From the NCBI GenBank assembly GCA_030411725.1, contig MU839829.1, forward strand, positions 1,922,001-1,986,000: a stretch of DNA of 64,000 nt. Direction: 5' to 3'. This document shows, in pieces, positions 1-11,596 of this stretch; position 1 is the stretch's first letter, and every line of letters starts with the position of its first letter. The position numbers and the translations under genes were made by a program. Under the pieces are notes generated by a model. That model searched no databases and was not told where the DNA came from. It saw only the letters and a list, made by a program, of their open reading frames with translations. The DNA comes from Echria macrotheca (Eukaryota > Ascomycota > Sordariomycetes > Sordariales > Schizotheciaceae).

Positions 1-159
1 GGATGTAACAAATACCACGACCAAAAAAATCGGAATATCGAAAACAAAAACAAACCATTGTGAAGTTCTCCTGATGAGCTGACTCACACCTCGCACTCCT
101 ACCGCCTACACAACACCCAACAAGAAACCCCAAGATTTTTATCTGAGACCCAAAACAAC

Positions 160-1488
160 ATGAAAGAAAAACACGATTCAAAACAGCCCGAGCCATCGGC
201 ACCCAAGAAGCGCCGTCGGGGTCATACAATGGACGTCTACACCGAGCTGCTCAGATGGGCAACCGACCAGGGCATCCAGATCCACGGCATCGAGCCCCGT
301 CGACTGCCCGGCCGCGGTATCGGTATCGTAGCAACCCAACAGATCGAGGTATTTCTTTCTCCTAAGAAACCAAAAAGAGATAGATATATATATACTAACA
401 CTCCCAAACAGCCGGACACCCTCCTCCTCCAGATCCCCATCACAGCCCTCCGCACCCACGACACAATCCCCTCCCCCATCCTCCAAGCCCACCCAAAAGA
501 CGCCCCAGTCCACGGCCTCCTCGCCACGACCCTAGCCCTCGACACAACCCCCACCTACGCAGCCTGGAACGCGGTCGTCCCCTCCCGCGCCGAAGTCGAA
601 TCAACTCTTCCTCTCTGCTGGCCCAAGTCCCTGCACCGCTTCCTGCCCAAACCAGCGCAGGACCTACTCACCAAACAAGCCGCCAAATTCGAGCGCGACT
701 GGTCCCTCTTCTCCACCTCCCCCCTATTCCCCTCCCTCTCTTCATCACTGTCCAAAGAAACCTACAAATACAACTGGCTCCTAGTCAACACCCGCACCTT
801 CTACCACGACCCAACCTTTTCTTCCTCCCCCCCAAAAAAGAAAAAGGTCCCGCGCGACGACAGAATGGTCCTCCAGCCCGTAGCAGACCTATTCAACCAC
901 GCCGACGCCGGGTGCGCGGTCTCCTTCGACGAGGACTCCTTCACCATCACAGCCGACAGGAGATACACACCAGGCGAGGAAGTCCGCATCTGCTACGGCC
1001 GACACACCAACGATTTTTTGCTGGTAGAATACGGCTTCATCCTCGCGTCCAATACCGTCTCCGACAAGAACGACACCGAGGTCAACAAATGGGACGAGGT
1101 CTCCCTCGACGAGGCTCTGCTCCCCGAGCTCTCAACCGCCCAGAAAGAGAGGCTGGCCGAGACAAATTTCCTGGGCGGCTACGTCCTCGACGCCGAGACG
1201 GTCTGCTACCGCTCGCAGGTCGCGCTGCGGATGCTGGTCGTCTCGCTGGCCAGGTGGAGGGCGTTTGTGGACGGGGAGGATGAGGCGGTTGATGATGAGG
1301 AGGCGCAGGAGAAGGCCGATCGGCTGCTCGTGAGGATACTCAAAAAGTATGTGGTCAGGATAGAGGGCAGGCTGGATGAGATTGACGAGTGTGAGGACGG
1401 CGAGCCGTCGCAGAGACAGATGCTCGCCCAGCGGTGGCGGCAGATTCAGGGACTCGTTGAGAAGACGATAGCTAGACTTGAGGCATAG
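160..1488 (+). CDS. SET-domain protein lysine methyltransferase (RKM/LSMT-like)
   Basis: Exons 160-348 and 412-1488; intron 349-411 has GT..AG ends and a CTAAC branch site (395-399). It is 63 nt without a stop, so the unspliced frame stays open. The spliced product is 421 aa. The N-terminal part has the SET start (GRGIGIVATQQIE joined to PDTLLLQIP). The core SET motifs are DLFNHA near codon 245 and GEEVRICYG followed by NDFLLVEYGFI. This split-SET arrangement is that of Rubisco-LSMT/SETD6/RKM enzymes, which methylate lysines of ribosomal or other non-histone proteins; the substrate here is unknown. A basic patch (PPKKKKVPRDDR) sits just before the second SET half and could act as a nuclear signal. 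The C-terminal part is Glu/Asp-rich and helical. It converges with the glycosylase gene, 168 nt apart. Confidence 0.85.
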   Translation: MKEKHDSKQPEPSAPKKRRRGHTMDVYTELLRWATDQGIQIHGIEPRRLPGRGIGIVATQQIEVFLSPKKPKRDRYIYTNTPKQPDTLLLQIPITALRTHDTIPSPILQAHPKDAPVHGLLATTLALDTTPTYAAWNAVVPSRAEVESTLPLCWPKSLHRFLPKPAQDLLTKQAAKFERDWSLFSTSPLFPSLSSSLSKETYKYNWLLVNTRTFYHDPTFSSSPPKKKKVPRDDRMVLQPVADLFNHADAGCAVSFDEDSFTITADRRYTPGEEVRICYGRHTNDFLLVEYGFILASNTVSDKNDTEVNKWDEVSLDEALLPELSTAQKERLAETNFLGGYVLDAETVCYRSQVALRMLVVSLARWRAFVDGEDEAVDDEEAQEKADRLLVRILKKYVVRIEGRLDEIDECEDGEPSQRQMLAQRWRQIQGLVEKTIARLEA

Positions 1489-1656
1489 CAGACAGAAAGG
1501 GCATAGGATCAAAAGTGCCAAAGAGTTTAAATGGCGTTAATTACGCGTCAGATGAAAAATCAGCGCCTTATTTACATATCAAAACTCAAAAACATCGCAC
1601 CAAATGCCTAACACAACGCATCAAATGCCCAAACTATGCACCAAATGCCTTCCACT

Positions 1657-3426
1657 TTACTCCTCGTATTCGGAACCTTCAGAGTCGTCCCTTTTTGCCT
1701 GTTTAGAGCGCCTCACAGGCGCTTTCCGACGCCTCTTGGCCCTTCCCTTACGCCCTTTTCCCTCATCCTCAACGTCTTCAGTCTCGTCCGCGATGCCCTC
1801 AACCTCGTCCATAACGCCCTCAACCTCATCCATAACGCCCTCAGCTTCATCCGGAGTTCCTTCACCCTCATCGTCGACACCTCTTTTGCGCTTCCCAAGG
1901 GGCTTGGGTGGACTCGCCGCCTGTTTATTTCTGTTCAGGAGGTGTTCGAGCGGACAGTCCGGGCTTTCGTTCCACTCCTTCGTACCCAGCTTGGTTCCCT
2001 TTCTGCACTTGTAGCACGTCTGTCCATGCCGAATGAACAACTGATGGAGTCCGTACTTCAGGTGGTCTGGAACCATGAAATCGGTATGTCGGAAACACAT
2101 ATCAGGGTCGGCGTCGACAGGCGTCCATCCCAGCCAGGCACAGAACTTGTGAACATGTGTATCGACAGCGAAGCAGGGAAGTCGCAGACAAAAAAGCGTG
2201 ACGCAGGCCGCCGTCTTGATACCGATGCCCTTATACTTGACAAAGTTCTCAAGCGCTTCGTCTTTGGTCATCAAGTGCATGTGATCGAGCGTGAGCAGAT
2301 CGGTATCGTCGGTGATTTCTTTGCCTTCCGCCTTGAGCCTTGTAACATTCTCTTGTTGGACCGTGCTGAGGATATCCTTGATGTAACCGCTCTTCTTTTC
2401 TCCGGCACCCGCAACCCTGATTACGCCTTCGAGTTCTTCGCGGGGGGACGCATGCACCTTTTCCCAGTTGATGCTTCCCTTGCCAGTTCCCTTGGTTCGA
2501 ACACCATAATGCTCCACGAGATTTTGGATTGCCGTGTCCGCGAGAGCCATCATCGTGTTTCCGCTGATCAGGGTTCTCAGAAGCGCATCCAGAACACACG
2601 GAACTTCTCCGCATCCTGCAACTTGCAATGACGCAGCCGGCATCTTCGTGGGTGGTTTGCATTCGCCGTGAAGCTCCGACAGAATGCGGTGGACCTCCTC
2701 GCAAGCCTCTTTCGTCGGAACCTGTCTGAATGGGTATGGCGAATAGCCGGGCGTGAGTCCGTACTCATTGTTCGCCCTTCGTATCTTCCATTTGAAGTTC
2801 GGGTCGAGAACAATCGTCTTCACTACCCCGGTGATCTTCTTCCCTTTCTTCGTGATGGACCCGGCCTTAACCAAAACCCCCTTGAAGACGAATAGAGTTT
2901 TTACAGGGAAGCCTTCTCTCTTGATTTCTTGGTCAAGCGCCGTTCCTTCCGCTTCGACCGCGATCTCTTCGTTGGTTGCGACCTCTTCGTTGGTTGCGAC
3001 GTCCAGCTCGTTGATGTCTGGTATCTCGGCGGCCACTTCATCGGTGGCCGGTTCGTTGATGTCCAATTCATTAATGCCCAGTTCGTCGGCGACTGATTCG
3101 TCGGTAACAGGTTCATCGACGACCGGTTCATCGGCGACCGGCTCATTGATGTCTGGCTCATGGATAGCAGGCTGGTCATCCTCCACAGCACCAGGCTCCT
3201 CCGACTCTGATTCACGGTTGTTCTCCGCAGGAGTAGATTCGTCGGCAACTGCTGTGCCCATTCCATGGGGAAGAACCCAACCACCTTTCACCGGCTGTGT
3301 ACGTCCAGCCTTCCTTTGCCTTGGTTTCGTTATCTTCTTGGCTGGGGTTTTCGTCGCTTTCATGTTGCTCTTCTCGTTCTCCGCCATGGCCCCGTCGGCC
3401 TTCTTGGCCGCTGAACGGGTCCGCAT
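1657..3426 (-). CDS. HhH-GPD base-excision DNA glycosylase with acidic N-terminal extension
   Basis: Intronless, 589 aa, with a true ATG at 3426. Residues 1-50 are Lys/Arg-rich. Residues about 60-165 are an acidic low-complexity tract of degenerate repeats (INEP, VADEP, VTDES). The catalytic domain covers about 270-500: helix-hairpin-helix YKGIGIKTAA (398-407) followed by AVDTHVHKF (420-428). By analogy with endonuclease III, K404 is the Schiff-base lysine and D422 the catalytic aspartate, suggesting a bifunctional glycosylase/lyase in base-excision repair. The usual C-terminal four-cysteine iron-sulfur motif is incomplete: I see C471, C474 and C491 (DCPLEHLL) only. The last 80 residues hold VMDEVEG repeats and basic clusters, probably a nuclear tail. 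The damaged base recognised cannot be told. The start is 1.96 kb from the divergent IPI1 gene. Confidence 0.85.
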   Translation of the reverse strand: MRTRSAAKKADGAMAENEKSNMKATKTPAKKITKPRQRKAGRTQPVKGGWVLPHGMGTAVADESTPAENNRESESEEPGAVEDDQPAIHEPDINEPVADEPVVDEPVTDESVADELGINELDINEPATDEVAAEIPDINELDVATNEEVATNEEIAVEAEGTALDQEIKREGFPVKTLFVFKGVLVKAGSITKKGKKITGVVKTIVLDPNFKWKIRRANNEYGLTPGYSPYPFRQVPTKEACEEVHRILSELHGECKPPTKMPAASLQVAGCGEVPCVLDALLRTLISGNTMMALADTAIQNLVEHYGVRTKGTGKGSINWEKVHASPREELEGVIRVAGAGEKKSGYIKDILSTVQQENVTRLKAEGKEITDDTDLLTLDHMHLMTKDEALENFVKYKGIGIKTAACVTLFCLRLPCFAVDTHVHKFCAWLGWTPVDADPDMCFRHTDFMVPDHLKYGLHQLFIRHGQTCYKCRKGTKLGTKEWNESPDCPLEHLLNRNKQAASPPKPLGKRKRGVDDEGEGTPDEAEGVMDEVEGVMDEVEGIADETEDVEDEGKGRKGRAKRRRKAPVRRSKQAKRDDSEGSEYEE

Positions 3427-5383
3427 TTTGAGGGGGTTATATACGATGGCTCAGCAAATGATGCTCAAGTTCGGCGAATGATTTGTAGTATCGGCGGCCG
3501 GTCGCTCAGTTCAGGGGTATATACTGAGAAAAGAGGTCAGTAAGTAAGCGAAATTCTCTGTCAGGGAGAAGGAATGGCTGGCGATTAAACTCACAGTGAT
3601 GAACAAGCAGGTAGTAATGTTAGAGAAATGATGCGGTGGAAGAAGAATCCAGGCGATGGCAAGCACGAGCTTTACGAATAGCCCACTTGTGGGACTGTAG
3701 CGGAAGGAGCGACTTCTCCGCGCTTAGAAGGAATGGCGCACAGAGCTTGGGACCACTCGGGAAAGAAATACACTTGAATACATTTAAGGTCAGCATTCTG
3801 GACTTTCGTCGGGGAACAAGTTCTCAGTTTGGGGACTGAAGCTTATACTCAGGAAAGACGATGACCCTTACCTCTCAGGTCGCTGGTCGAACGGGCAAAG
3901 AAAGTCACGGTTTTCAAGGTCGAGATGGCAGTTTCATGGTCGTATAGGCGGGTTGTTGTTCTGGGAGAAACGAGGACAGGCCCATTGGTGAAGGAGGTAT
4001 TTATCGACTGACCGCGCACAGAGGGTTGCTGTGAAGAAGGAACGACTTGAGACGGGACGAATTGATCAAAGCAAACTAGCAACAGATGTTCAGTCTGCAA
4101 TTGATAAGACTAGCCACGGGACCTGAGTTTTAAAGACTAGTGGGTGGCCTAAGATAGCACGAGGCACGTGTTACCAACAGACCAGCTTTCTCCATTGAGC
4201 GAAAGCAAACTGAGACCAGGAACATATCTTGACGTTGGGACGACAGCTGTGTTGGTTATCTCCAAGGCCAAGTGATACAAGTGATACTCATCAACGAGCT
4301 TGTACTTCGGATGACGTTTCCAGGTTCGAACGAGTTTGAGGCCGTGGGCAAGAGTCCCTCCGGACAACATCGAAGCAAACTGTTCTTATCATGTGATTTG
4401 GATTTAGACGATTCAAAGTCAGAAACCGTTGAGCGATTTGCGGGATCAGGATGGCAAAATTGGGACGGCTGTGGTGGAAAATATGGTTTGGAACTTGGTT
4501 ATTCCCCCAGTAACATACGGTAACATGCCTGGGATATCATGACACTCAGAACATGAAGGATCAAAAGAAAAGCTTCTTCCCATGCTGGTGTCACTCGCTT
4601 TCTATATATGAACATCCAAGGCGCCCACTCAATGGGTACACCTTGGCAAGACTCAGCAGTTGAGTTGTCCCTGACGCTGACAAGACGAAGAAAATATTAC
4701 TGTACACACTTTGAACTTGGAAGCAAATATCGAAGCGTCAGACAGACCGGACGAGATGCTGCGGCATGTGACAGATGAGCGATGTCACTGACTCTTGCCA
4801 TCCATCAACGCAGATTTGTCTACAACCGAGAGGACCACGCCAACAGGTCTGAGCAGGTATCAACAGGCAACAAAGAGGAAATCTAAGAGCCAAGTGTGGC
4901 CAGACGAAAAAAATAAATTCCCTGAGAATGACACAATTAGCCGCGTTCAGTGAGAGAATTCACAAGATATCGGGTTGAGTGGTAGCAGTCAGGAAATACC
5001 GTTTCTCCGCAGCAAATAAATTCTCGGCAGTCAAGGTTTTGTCAAGTTTCAAGTCATCATTGCAAGGGCATTGGGAAATATGGAAAGAACAAAAAGGGGC
5101 CTTACCTCTTGGGATGTATGTGGTTGCGCCCACGTTGTTGGTGCACAACCACACAGTTTGTGAACAGGAGGAAATTTGCAGGATCCGTCGAGCAGATGTG
5201 GACAGGAAATTGTTGAACCAGCGTGCGACCGATTCTGCCGCCCCACACCGCTAAAATTTCCGTGCACCCTTGTCGGACGAACCTCAACCTTCGACGAGAT
5301 CGCCATGTGCACACTGGTGCTGAGCTTGGCCACGATAAGGACGAGTATAACTAGTACGGCTACAGTGGCCCAATGATACAAGA
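3427..5383. other. Intergenic region between divergent genes
   Basis: About 2 kb between the glycosylase start and IPI1, so it must hold both promoters. Open frames here are under 95 codons, overlap on both strands and show no recognisable product. No tRNA, repeat or transposon signature seen. Confidence 0.5.
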
Positions 5384-6529
5384 ATGGGGTCCAGCAACAA
5401 GAAGAAGAAGGAAAAGAAGAAGGACTTCCAGGTGAGCGCTGCCGGAATGTTCCGCCGGATATTTATTTGGTTGCTAATCATCGCCTCAGAAAGCCAAGTT
5501 GAAAGTTGGGAAGGCAAAAGCAAAGGCTGCTAATTTTACCGATACGAGCTTTAAGTCGAAATGTAATTTCTTCTCGCAGTATTCCTTCAGCGATTTTGCT
5601 GACATTTTTCAGCCATCGTCGTCAACCAGCAAACACTGGCAACTGACGATATCGACGCCGCGGAGCAGTTCAAGCATAATCTTTCGCTTGCCGTTACTGC
5701 CAAATCGGACAACCAGCGTCGCGATGCCTTGTCCTACCTTACCAACCAGATCTCGGCGAAGCCGCCCAACAACCCGGTCGGCACCGCCGGTGTGCTAACC
5801 AAACTCTTGCCGCTGGTCTCGGACAGTACTACCACAGTCCGCGCCCGGCTTCTCGGTCTCTTCAAGGCTCTACCACCATCCGAAGTTCGACCCCATGTTG
5901 AGAAGGTACTCATGTATGTTCGAGGCGGTATGACGCACCTGTCCAGCGACATCCGGAGCGACGCCCTCAATCTTATGGAATGGCTTCTCGAAGTCGCTGG
6001 GGACGAAGTTGTCTCGTGTCCGGGTGGCTGGCTGAAAACGCTTAACAGTTTCAGCTCTATGCTGGGGTGGAATCCAAGTGTCGGCTCAGCGTTGAGTAGT
6101 AAAGGGTGGACATCGGCGTCGAAGACGACTCTCGGTGGTGCAGCGAAGAAGGGCGGCGCTGAGGCACAGGCAAGGCAAATCCAGGTCCTGGCTATGTTTC
6201 TCGGCGTGGGATTCAAGCCCGAGTCGCCGGTACCCTACGATTCAAGAGCATACTCGGACAACCTGTATCGGTTTCCCATGGTGCCCAACCCGTTTGCTCA
6301 TCTGAATCTGTTCGGGTCGCCGAGAGATGAGGATGATGAAATGTATCCAGATCGGTCGTCGAGACAACGTGTCTTCGATATAAAATGGAGAGCGGCGATC
6401 ACAACTGGTATGGACGGAGCGAAAAGAGAGGGCGGTGCTGTTGGCAGGGCGGCTGCTGGACTGGATAGGGTCCTGAATGACAGGCAGAAGGGGGACGCCC
6501 CACAATCTCTTGATAGTGCCATAGGATAA
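5384..6529 (+). CDS. ipi1: Pre-rRNA-processing protein IPI1 (Rix1 complex)
   Basis: Exons 5384-5431, 5490-5562 and 5613-6529; introns 5432-5489 and 5563-5612 have GT..AG ends and GCTAATC / GCTGAC branch sites. The product is 345 aa. It starts with a basic run (MGSSNKKKKEKKKDFQ), then KAKLKVGKAKAKAANFTDT and TSFKSKSIVVNQQ, the family's conserved N-terminal block. HEAT-like helices follow (SYLTNQISAKPP, then the GMTHLSSDIRSDALNLMEWLL block). IPI1 (TEX10 in animals) works with Rix1/Ipi2 and Ipi3 in ITS2 processing and release of pre-60S ribosomes from the nucleolus. The length is normal for fungal IPI1. The start was chosen because the basic leader joins in frame through two short introns. The splice sites are inferred from sequence alone. 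Confidence 0.9.
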
Positions 6530-7820
6530 ATCCTAGGAATCCAGCCCTCACTTTGTGTGATCAGGTTGTGAGATCAGTTTGCTCGAGGATATGAGTTGAT
6601 GTGAGATGGCTACCTACGGCTCTTGCCACATCGTCTCTATGTTAGATGTCTGTATCAGGTGCATTGTATGCCTATGCTAGGTGTCCCTAGACTTGTCCCT
6701 TTATCGATGCCACCCAGGATAGAGTTGAGGTTGTTTCCCGAGCTGCACCGGATTCCCTATCTGGCCATCTCGATGGTAGCCAGGTCGAGTGGTATCTTCT
6801 GCCTGACGGAGGTGCCTGGGATCAGCAATGACGCCTTATTGATTAGGATCTGGCGTGAATGCTCAGTGCATCGCGGTTCACCTCTCTTACACCGCAGACT
6901 TGCTACGGGTAGTAAACGTCTGAGGTTATCCCTGGTTCCATTTCCATTACTTACTTGCAAACATACCTGAATCAGTTAAGCACCTGGTCTGCCGGATAAG
7001 TGAAGAGAGTGCGGCCATCCGTCCACAATACACCTTGTCGGCGTCTTGGTTCTTCAGAAAGGCTCCAATAGGCGCCTAGATAATCACTTCCTTGAGGTCT
7101 GAGGTAGTCCGGCGATTCTTTCTTCCCATAAATTTCTTCCTCCACCCCCTCCTCCGTTCCTCTCTTCTTCTTCTTCCAAACCACCAGCACTTGCTGATCC
7201 GCAACTGCTATTTTCCCACTTCCCACCCATCTCGCTTTGGGACTCATCTTGAGTTCTCACACCACAACTCTCAGCCCAAGGTAAGAAATACTCTCCTAAG
7301 TCTCATTTTCCAACGCATAAAACCTACGCATCTTATTTCCACCGCCTCATCTACCCTATTTGCCCTGCGAGATTCCACGGTCTCGCCAAGAAAGCTCTTT
7401 CCCACGTGTCGTGGCAGCGTCAAGGTGCTCCTTCCTGAACAACACATCCCTGCCTCAAGTCAGATAGGCAGGCGTGTACCTGCCCTGATTATGTTTTACC
7501 CTCCCTCTGCGATTGCTCCTCTGTCACTTCACCATCTCTCCTCTTAACTCTTGCCAGTGGCCTGACGAAGAGCCACCACGAGCAAGCTTTCACCTACAAC
7601 CAGCGCTGGTCTTAAACCGAAGCTACCCAGTTCAAGGTAAACTTCCAGTCTCCAATTCTTCAAGCTTTGGCATGGTTCAATTTCTCCCATTCCTTTCTTC
7701 AAGCCCATCCTTCTCAAACAACGTCGTCCGTTCGCTTCCCCTGTCGCCCAGTGGTTTGTTGAAGTAACTGATCTCTAACTGACCACACTTTCAGACGGTT
7801 CGACTCTCCACGACCGCAAA
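6530..7820. other. Intergenic region and long 5' leader of the helicase gene
   Basis: The first half is the IPI1 3' flank with no recognisable gene. From about 7100 the sequence becomes C/T-rich, as in leaders of highly expressed fungal genes. A probable 5'-UTR intron runs 7637-7794 (CAAG before GTAAAC; branch CTAAC/CTGAC; TTTCAG acceptor), ending 26 nt before the ATG. A second possible donor (AAGGTAAGAAA) lies near 7280. Confidence 0.5.
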
Positions 7821-10000
7821 ATGTCGACGTTCGGCGAATGGGGACCGCCCCCGTCTACTGGCGCCGGTGCTCAAGAGGACGCTTGGGGAGTTCCCGTGTC
7901 CAACGGAGGTGCTGCCGATGCCTGGGGAGCTCCCGCCGCTGCCAATGCCAGCACTGCTGACGATGCCTGGGGCACCAATGATTTGGCTGAGGCATTGCCC
8001 ACTGACACAAATCCCGATGCAACTGCGAACAATGCGGATGCTAAAGCTCCTACTGAGTCTGCCCCGGTCGTCCAGGTTGTGCCCGAGGCACATGAAGGTT
8101 GGACTCAGCCCCGCCCTTATGACTACACCAATGCCCCCAACGAGTGGGCCAGCAACGCCATGGTGTATGAGTGGGATGGTGAGATGGGTGATGTCGGCCC
8201 CGAGCACCCTGATCTTGAGGTGATGCTCTTCGGTGCGAAGAACGAGAAGGCTCCTTCTCACGGTCTCGACTTCTCCAAGTAGGTTCTCTGCTCTCCGTCC
8301 GTTTTATACACTCGCTAACTCTTTCAGGATTGCTGAAATTGCTGTCTATCAGGAGGGTCCTGTCCGTATCAACCCCATCATGACTTTTGATGCGGCTGGC
8401 CTCCATCCTGTCATGCTTCGCAACATTGAGCTCAGCCGCTATCAAGTGCCTACTCCCATCCAGAAGTACTGCATTCCGACGATCAAACAAGGAAAGGACT
8501 TGATTGCGATTGCACAGACTGGTAAGTGATACCCGCGATCATGTTTGCATCCCCCGACTTACGACCGTGATAGGATCGGGAAAGACGGCCGCATACTTGA
8601 TCCCTATCATTGACAAGCTGATGGGTAAAGCGAGGAAGCTCTGCGCCCCGCGTCCCAACCCGGCCACATACCGCGTTGGTATCGACCCTCCGTGCCGCGC
8701 AGAGCCGCTTGTGGTAGTCGTCTGCCCCAGTCGTGAGCTTGCAGTTCAGATCTTCAATGAGGCCCGCAAGTTCTGCTATCGTTCAATGCTTCGCCCTTGC
8801 GTTGCCTATGGCGGCGGCCCGGTCAGAGATCAAATTGATCAGCTCCAGAAAGGATGTGACATCCTAATTGCTTCCCCTGGCCGTCTCATTGACTTCATTG
8901 AGCGCCCGGATGTTCTCACGCTCAAGAGACTCATGTACATGGTCGTTGACGAGGCCGATGAGATGCTCCATGCTGACTGGGAGGAGGAATTCAAGAAGAT
9001 CATGACCGGTGGTGGTGAGTGAGAGAAATCCGGAGTATGGTTGTATCTGCTAACAGGTTCAACAGAGCAGGAGGACGGCCAAGTCAAGTACATGTTCTTC
9101 TCGGCCACATTCCCCAAGCAGATTCGCGACCTTGCGAAGACCTACTTGATGGAGAATCATGTGCGCATCCGTGTCGGCCGTGCCGGCAGTACCCATGAGA
9201 ACATCAAACAGAATGTCATAATGGTCGATCCGGGCCTCAAGAAGAAGGCACTGTTTGACCTCTTGAACTCCCTGCCGCCCACGCGCACAATCATCTTCAC
9301 CAACTCCAAGCGCAGCGCCGATGATCTGGACGACTTTCTGTACAATAAGGGCATCCCTTGCACATCAATCCACGCGGATCGTACTCAAAAGGAGCGTGAG
9401 GCTTCGATGCGCGCCTTCCGCAGTGGCGACTCCCCTGTCCTGATTGCGACTGGCGTTGCCGGACGTGGTATTGACGTCCGCAACGTCATGCACGTCATCA
9501 ACTACGATCTTCCTTCCATTGAGTATGGAGGAATCGAGGAGTACACACATCGTATTGGTCGCACCGGCCGCATTGGCCACCGCGGTCTCGCCACTAGCTT
9601 TTTCACGGACAAGGACGAGGGAATGGCGTCGGTTCTCACTCGCACGCTTCTTGAGACCAATCAGACCATACCCGATTTCCTGGAGGCATACGTCCCGGAG
9701 GGACCTGCGCGGGAGAATCTCAAGTTTGAGGCCGACTCGGACTTTGAGGAGGATACCGGAGGTGACGATGGCACTGGCGGTGGATGGGGAGGAGCTGGAG
9801 GAGAGTCGGCCCCCAACAATGATGGCTGGGGTGCGGCCGCAAAAGATGAGGGAGAGTCCCAGGCCAACAATAATGGCTGGGGTGAGGCCGTGAAAGATGA
9901 GGGAGAGTCCCAGGCCAACAATAATGGTTGGGGTGCGCCTGCCGAGGCGGGTGGCGGTTGGGGTGCGTCTGGCAGTGCCCCGACTGTGCCTGGATGGTAA
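7821..10000 (+). CDS. DEAD-box ATP-dependent RNA helicase, DED1/DDX3-like, with NNGWG tail
   Basis: Exons 7821-8278, 8328-8521, 8574-9014 and 9066-10000, 675 aa; introns 8279-8327, 8522-8573 and 9015-9065. The N-terminal 150 residues are Trp/Gly/Ala-rich. Core motifs in order: Q motif (YQVPTPIQKYCIP), I (AQTGSGKT, split by intron 2), Ia (PSRELAVQ), GG, Ib (SPGR), II (VDEADEML, variant of DEAD+ML), III (SAT), the RecA2 block with FTNSKRSADDL, V (ATGVAGRGIDV) and VI (HRIGRTGR). RNA unwinding in translation initiation or RNP remodelling is expected from the family. The C-terminus carries repeats of NNGWG spaced by acidic/Lys segments. The third intron has two possible acceptors nine nt apart (9056, 9065); I prefer 9065 because the first abuts the branch site. 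Fragments of this gene recur at 61.2 and 63.8 kb. Confidence 0.92.
9826..9935 (+). repeat. 51-nt tandem repeat inside the helicase C-terminus
   Basis: A 51-nt unit (17 codons, containing GATGAGGGAGAGTCCCAGGC) occurs at 9845 and again at 9896, encoding KDEGESQANNNGWG-type repeats. The period is a multiple of three, so copy number can change without breaking the frame. Confidence 0.85.
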
Positions 10001-11596
10001 AGAGCCATTGGACCCCGATCTGTCTTTTAGGGCCGGGTAACCAATTCGTGTTTTGGAGCAAGGTATCAAATGGAGATTTCTTGTCGGGTGAAGCTAACTC
10101 GGTTGATTTGGATGGCTGTCTCTAGAATCTGCGAACTGGACAACATCCGGTCGGCTACAGGTAGCTTCTAGGTAGACAGTGCAGATGCAGAATGGAATGA
10201 TGCCTTGGTAGCCGAGTGTACTCTGGTGACATGGTTGATTCTTGATATGTTTGTCCCTGCAGTCTGAAAAGTGAAGCCATCCGCCGTCGAGATTGAGGTT
10301 ATCCGCGAGGTTGGTACAAGAATGATACGGAGATGAGGAGCTGAGTCCTGGTGAAGACAGTAGATGAGTGGTTATGGATTATGTACTGCATTCGGAACAG
10401 CTCGGGAACAGTTTTGAACGTGTTCTATGCAAAGCTATGAACAGTGACATGAATGTACAAAAACTGAGTTATAAGTATCAGCAGGACCCTCTCTCACTTG
10501 ACTTTTCCCGATGGTCTTGTCAGCCAGTGTATTAGAGCGGCCCCTTGGGTGGCTGGGTGGCTGGGTGGCTGGGTGGTAAGGTGGGCAATTAGTTGGATGA
10601 TCAGGTCCCCTGGATGTTTATGACTTTTCTGATGGAGATTATGCCTGTTTGATATGTTGTTGTGGTTGTTTGATTAGAGTTTTGGGCGGGGCAGGTCAAT
10701 TTGTGTGGTTACGTAGCCACCTTACCTAGAGGTTAAATAGTTTGATCACCCCCATGTGTTTTGTAGTATATCTGGCTTTTATGGTTTCCCGTTGCGGTTG
10801 TTCTGGCTGCGTGGGTGGGTAGGTGGGTGGGTAGGTAGGTAGGTAGGTATCTTTTCCATCGCGGAGCTGAAGCAGGCAGGGAGGGTATTATCTTATGTAT
10901 TTTTTCTCTCTGTAGGCCTATTTCTTGGAGACCTTTGGAGAACTGTGAGGAAGTGTATGGTGTGTAAGGTAGTCTAGAAAAAAAGTGGTGCTGGATGGAT
11001 GGCTGGTCTCGGGATCGGGATCGACATGGGACTATTCTACGAGTATCTCTAATACAATAACATACTGATAGGTCTAGTGCATGAGTGGCAGAGCTTGAAA
11101 GCGCTATACACCGCTACGCCATGCTACGGTAAGATACACCAAAGACTATTATTTACTTACAACAAGTTGGTTACTCTCGATGGGTACTGGGAAACAACGG
11201 GACGCTAGGACCATTATTGGCTGTATTAGTTAGATACCTGTGTGGTCCTGCATCAAAGTTCATCCACAATCAATGTCTGCAGTTTGACGTATGGTTACAT
11301 CTTCCATGTTTTCTATTTACAAGAGGGACTACCCGTGCCTTACGCCATCCAGACTTCCCCGCCTGTTACGTCGATGTATACGCGTCGGAGGGTTCGGACC
11401 TGTAGGTACTTCTGTACCGAGTATTATCAGAAATGACCATTTATATCCCTTGGGGCGAGAGGATGCGGCTACTGCGCGGCATAAACAATGACAAAAGCAT
11501 TCCACGAGGACTAAACACGAGTGATCAACTGATATATATATCCAATATGCAATGCTATATATACACGCCCCCAGGCCCCTTACCCCACATACGCCA
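10001..11596. other. Intergenic region between convergent genes, with microsatellites
   Basis: 3' flanks of the helicase and the transporter. GGTGGCTG repeats lie near 10540-10580 and (GGTA/GGTG)n near 10810-10850. No supported gene seen. Confidence 0.5.

Noticed and set aside
1636..2631. 331-codon plus-strand frame
   Set aside because: Antisense to the HhH-GPD glycosylase, which has clear catalytic motifs.
4310..4345. GGTTCGAAC resembling a tRNA B box
   Set aside because: No acceptor, D-arm or anticodon pairing could be built around it.
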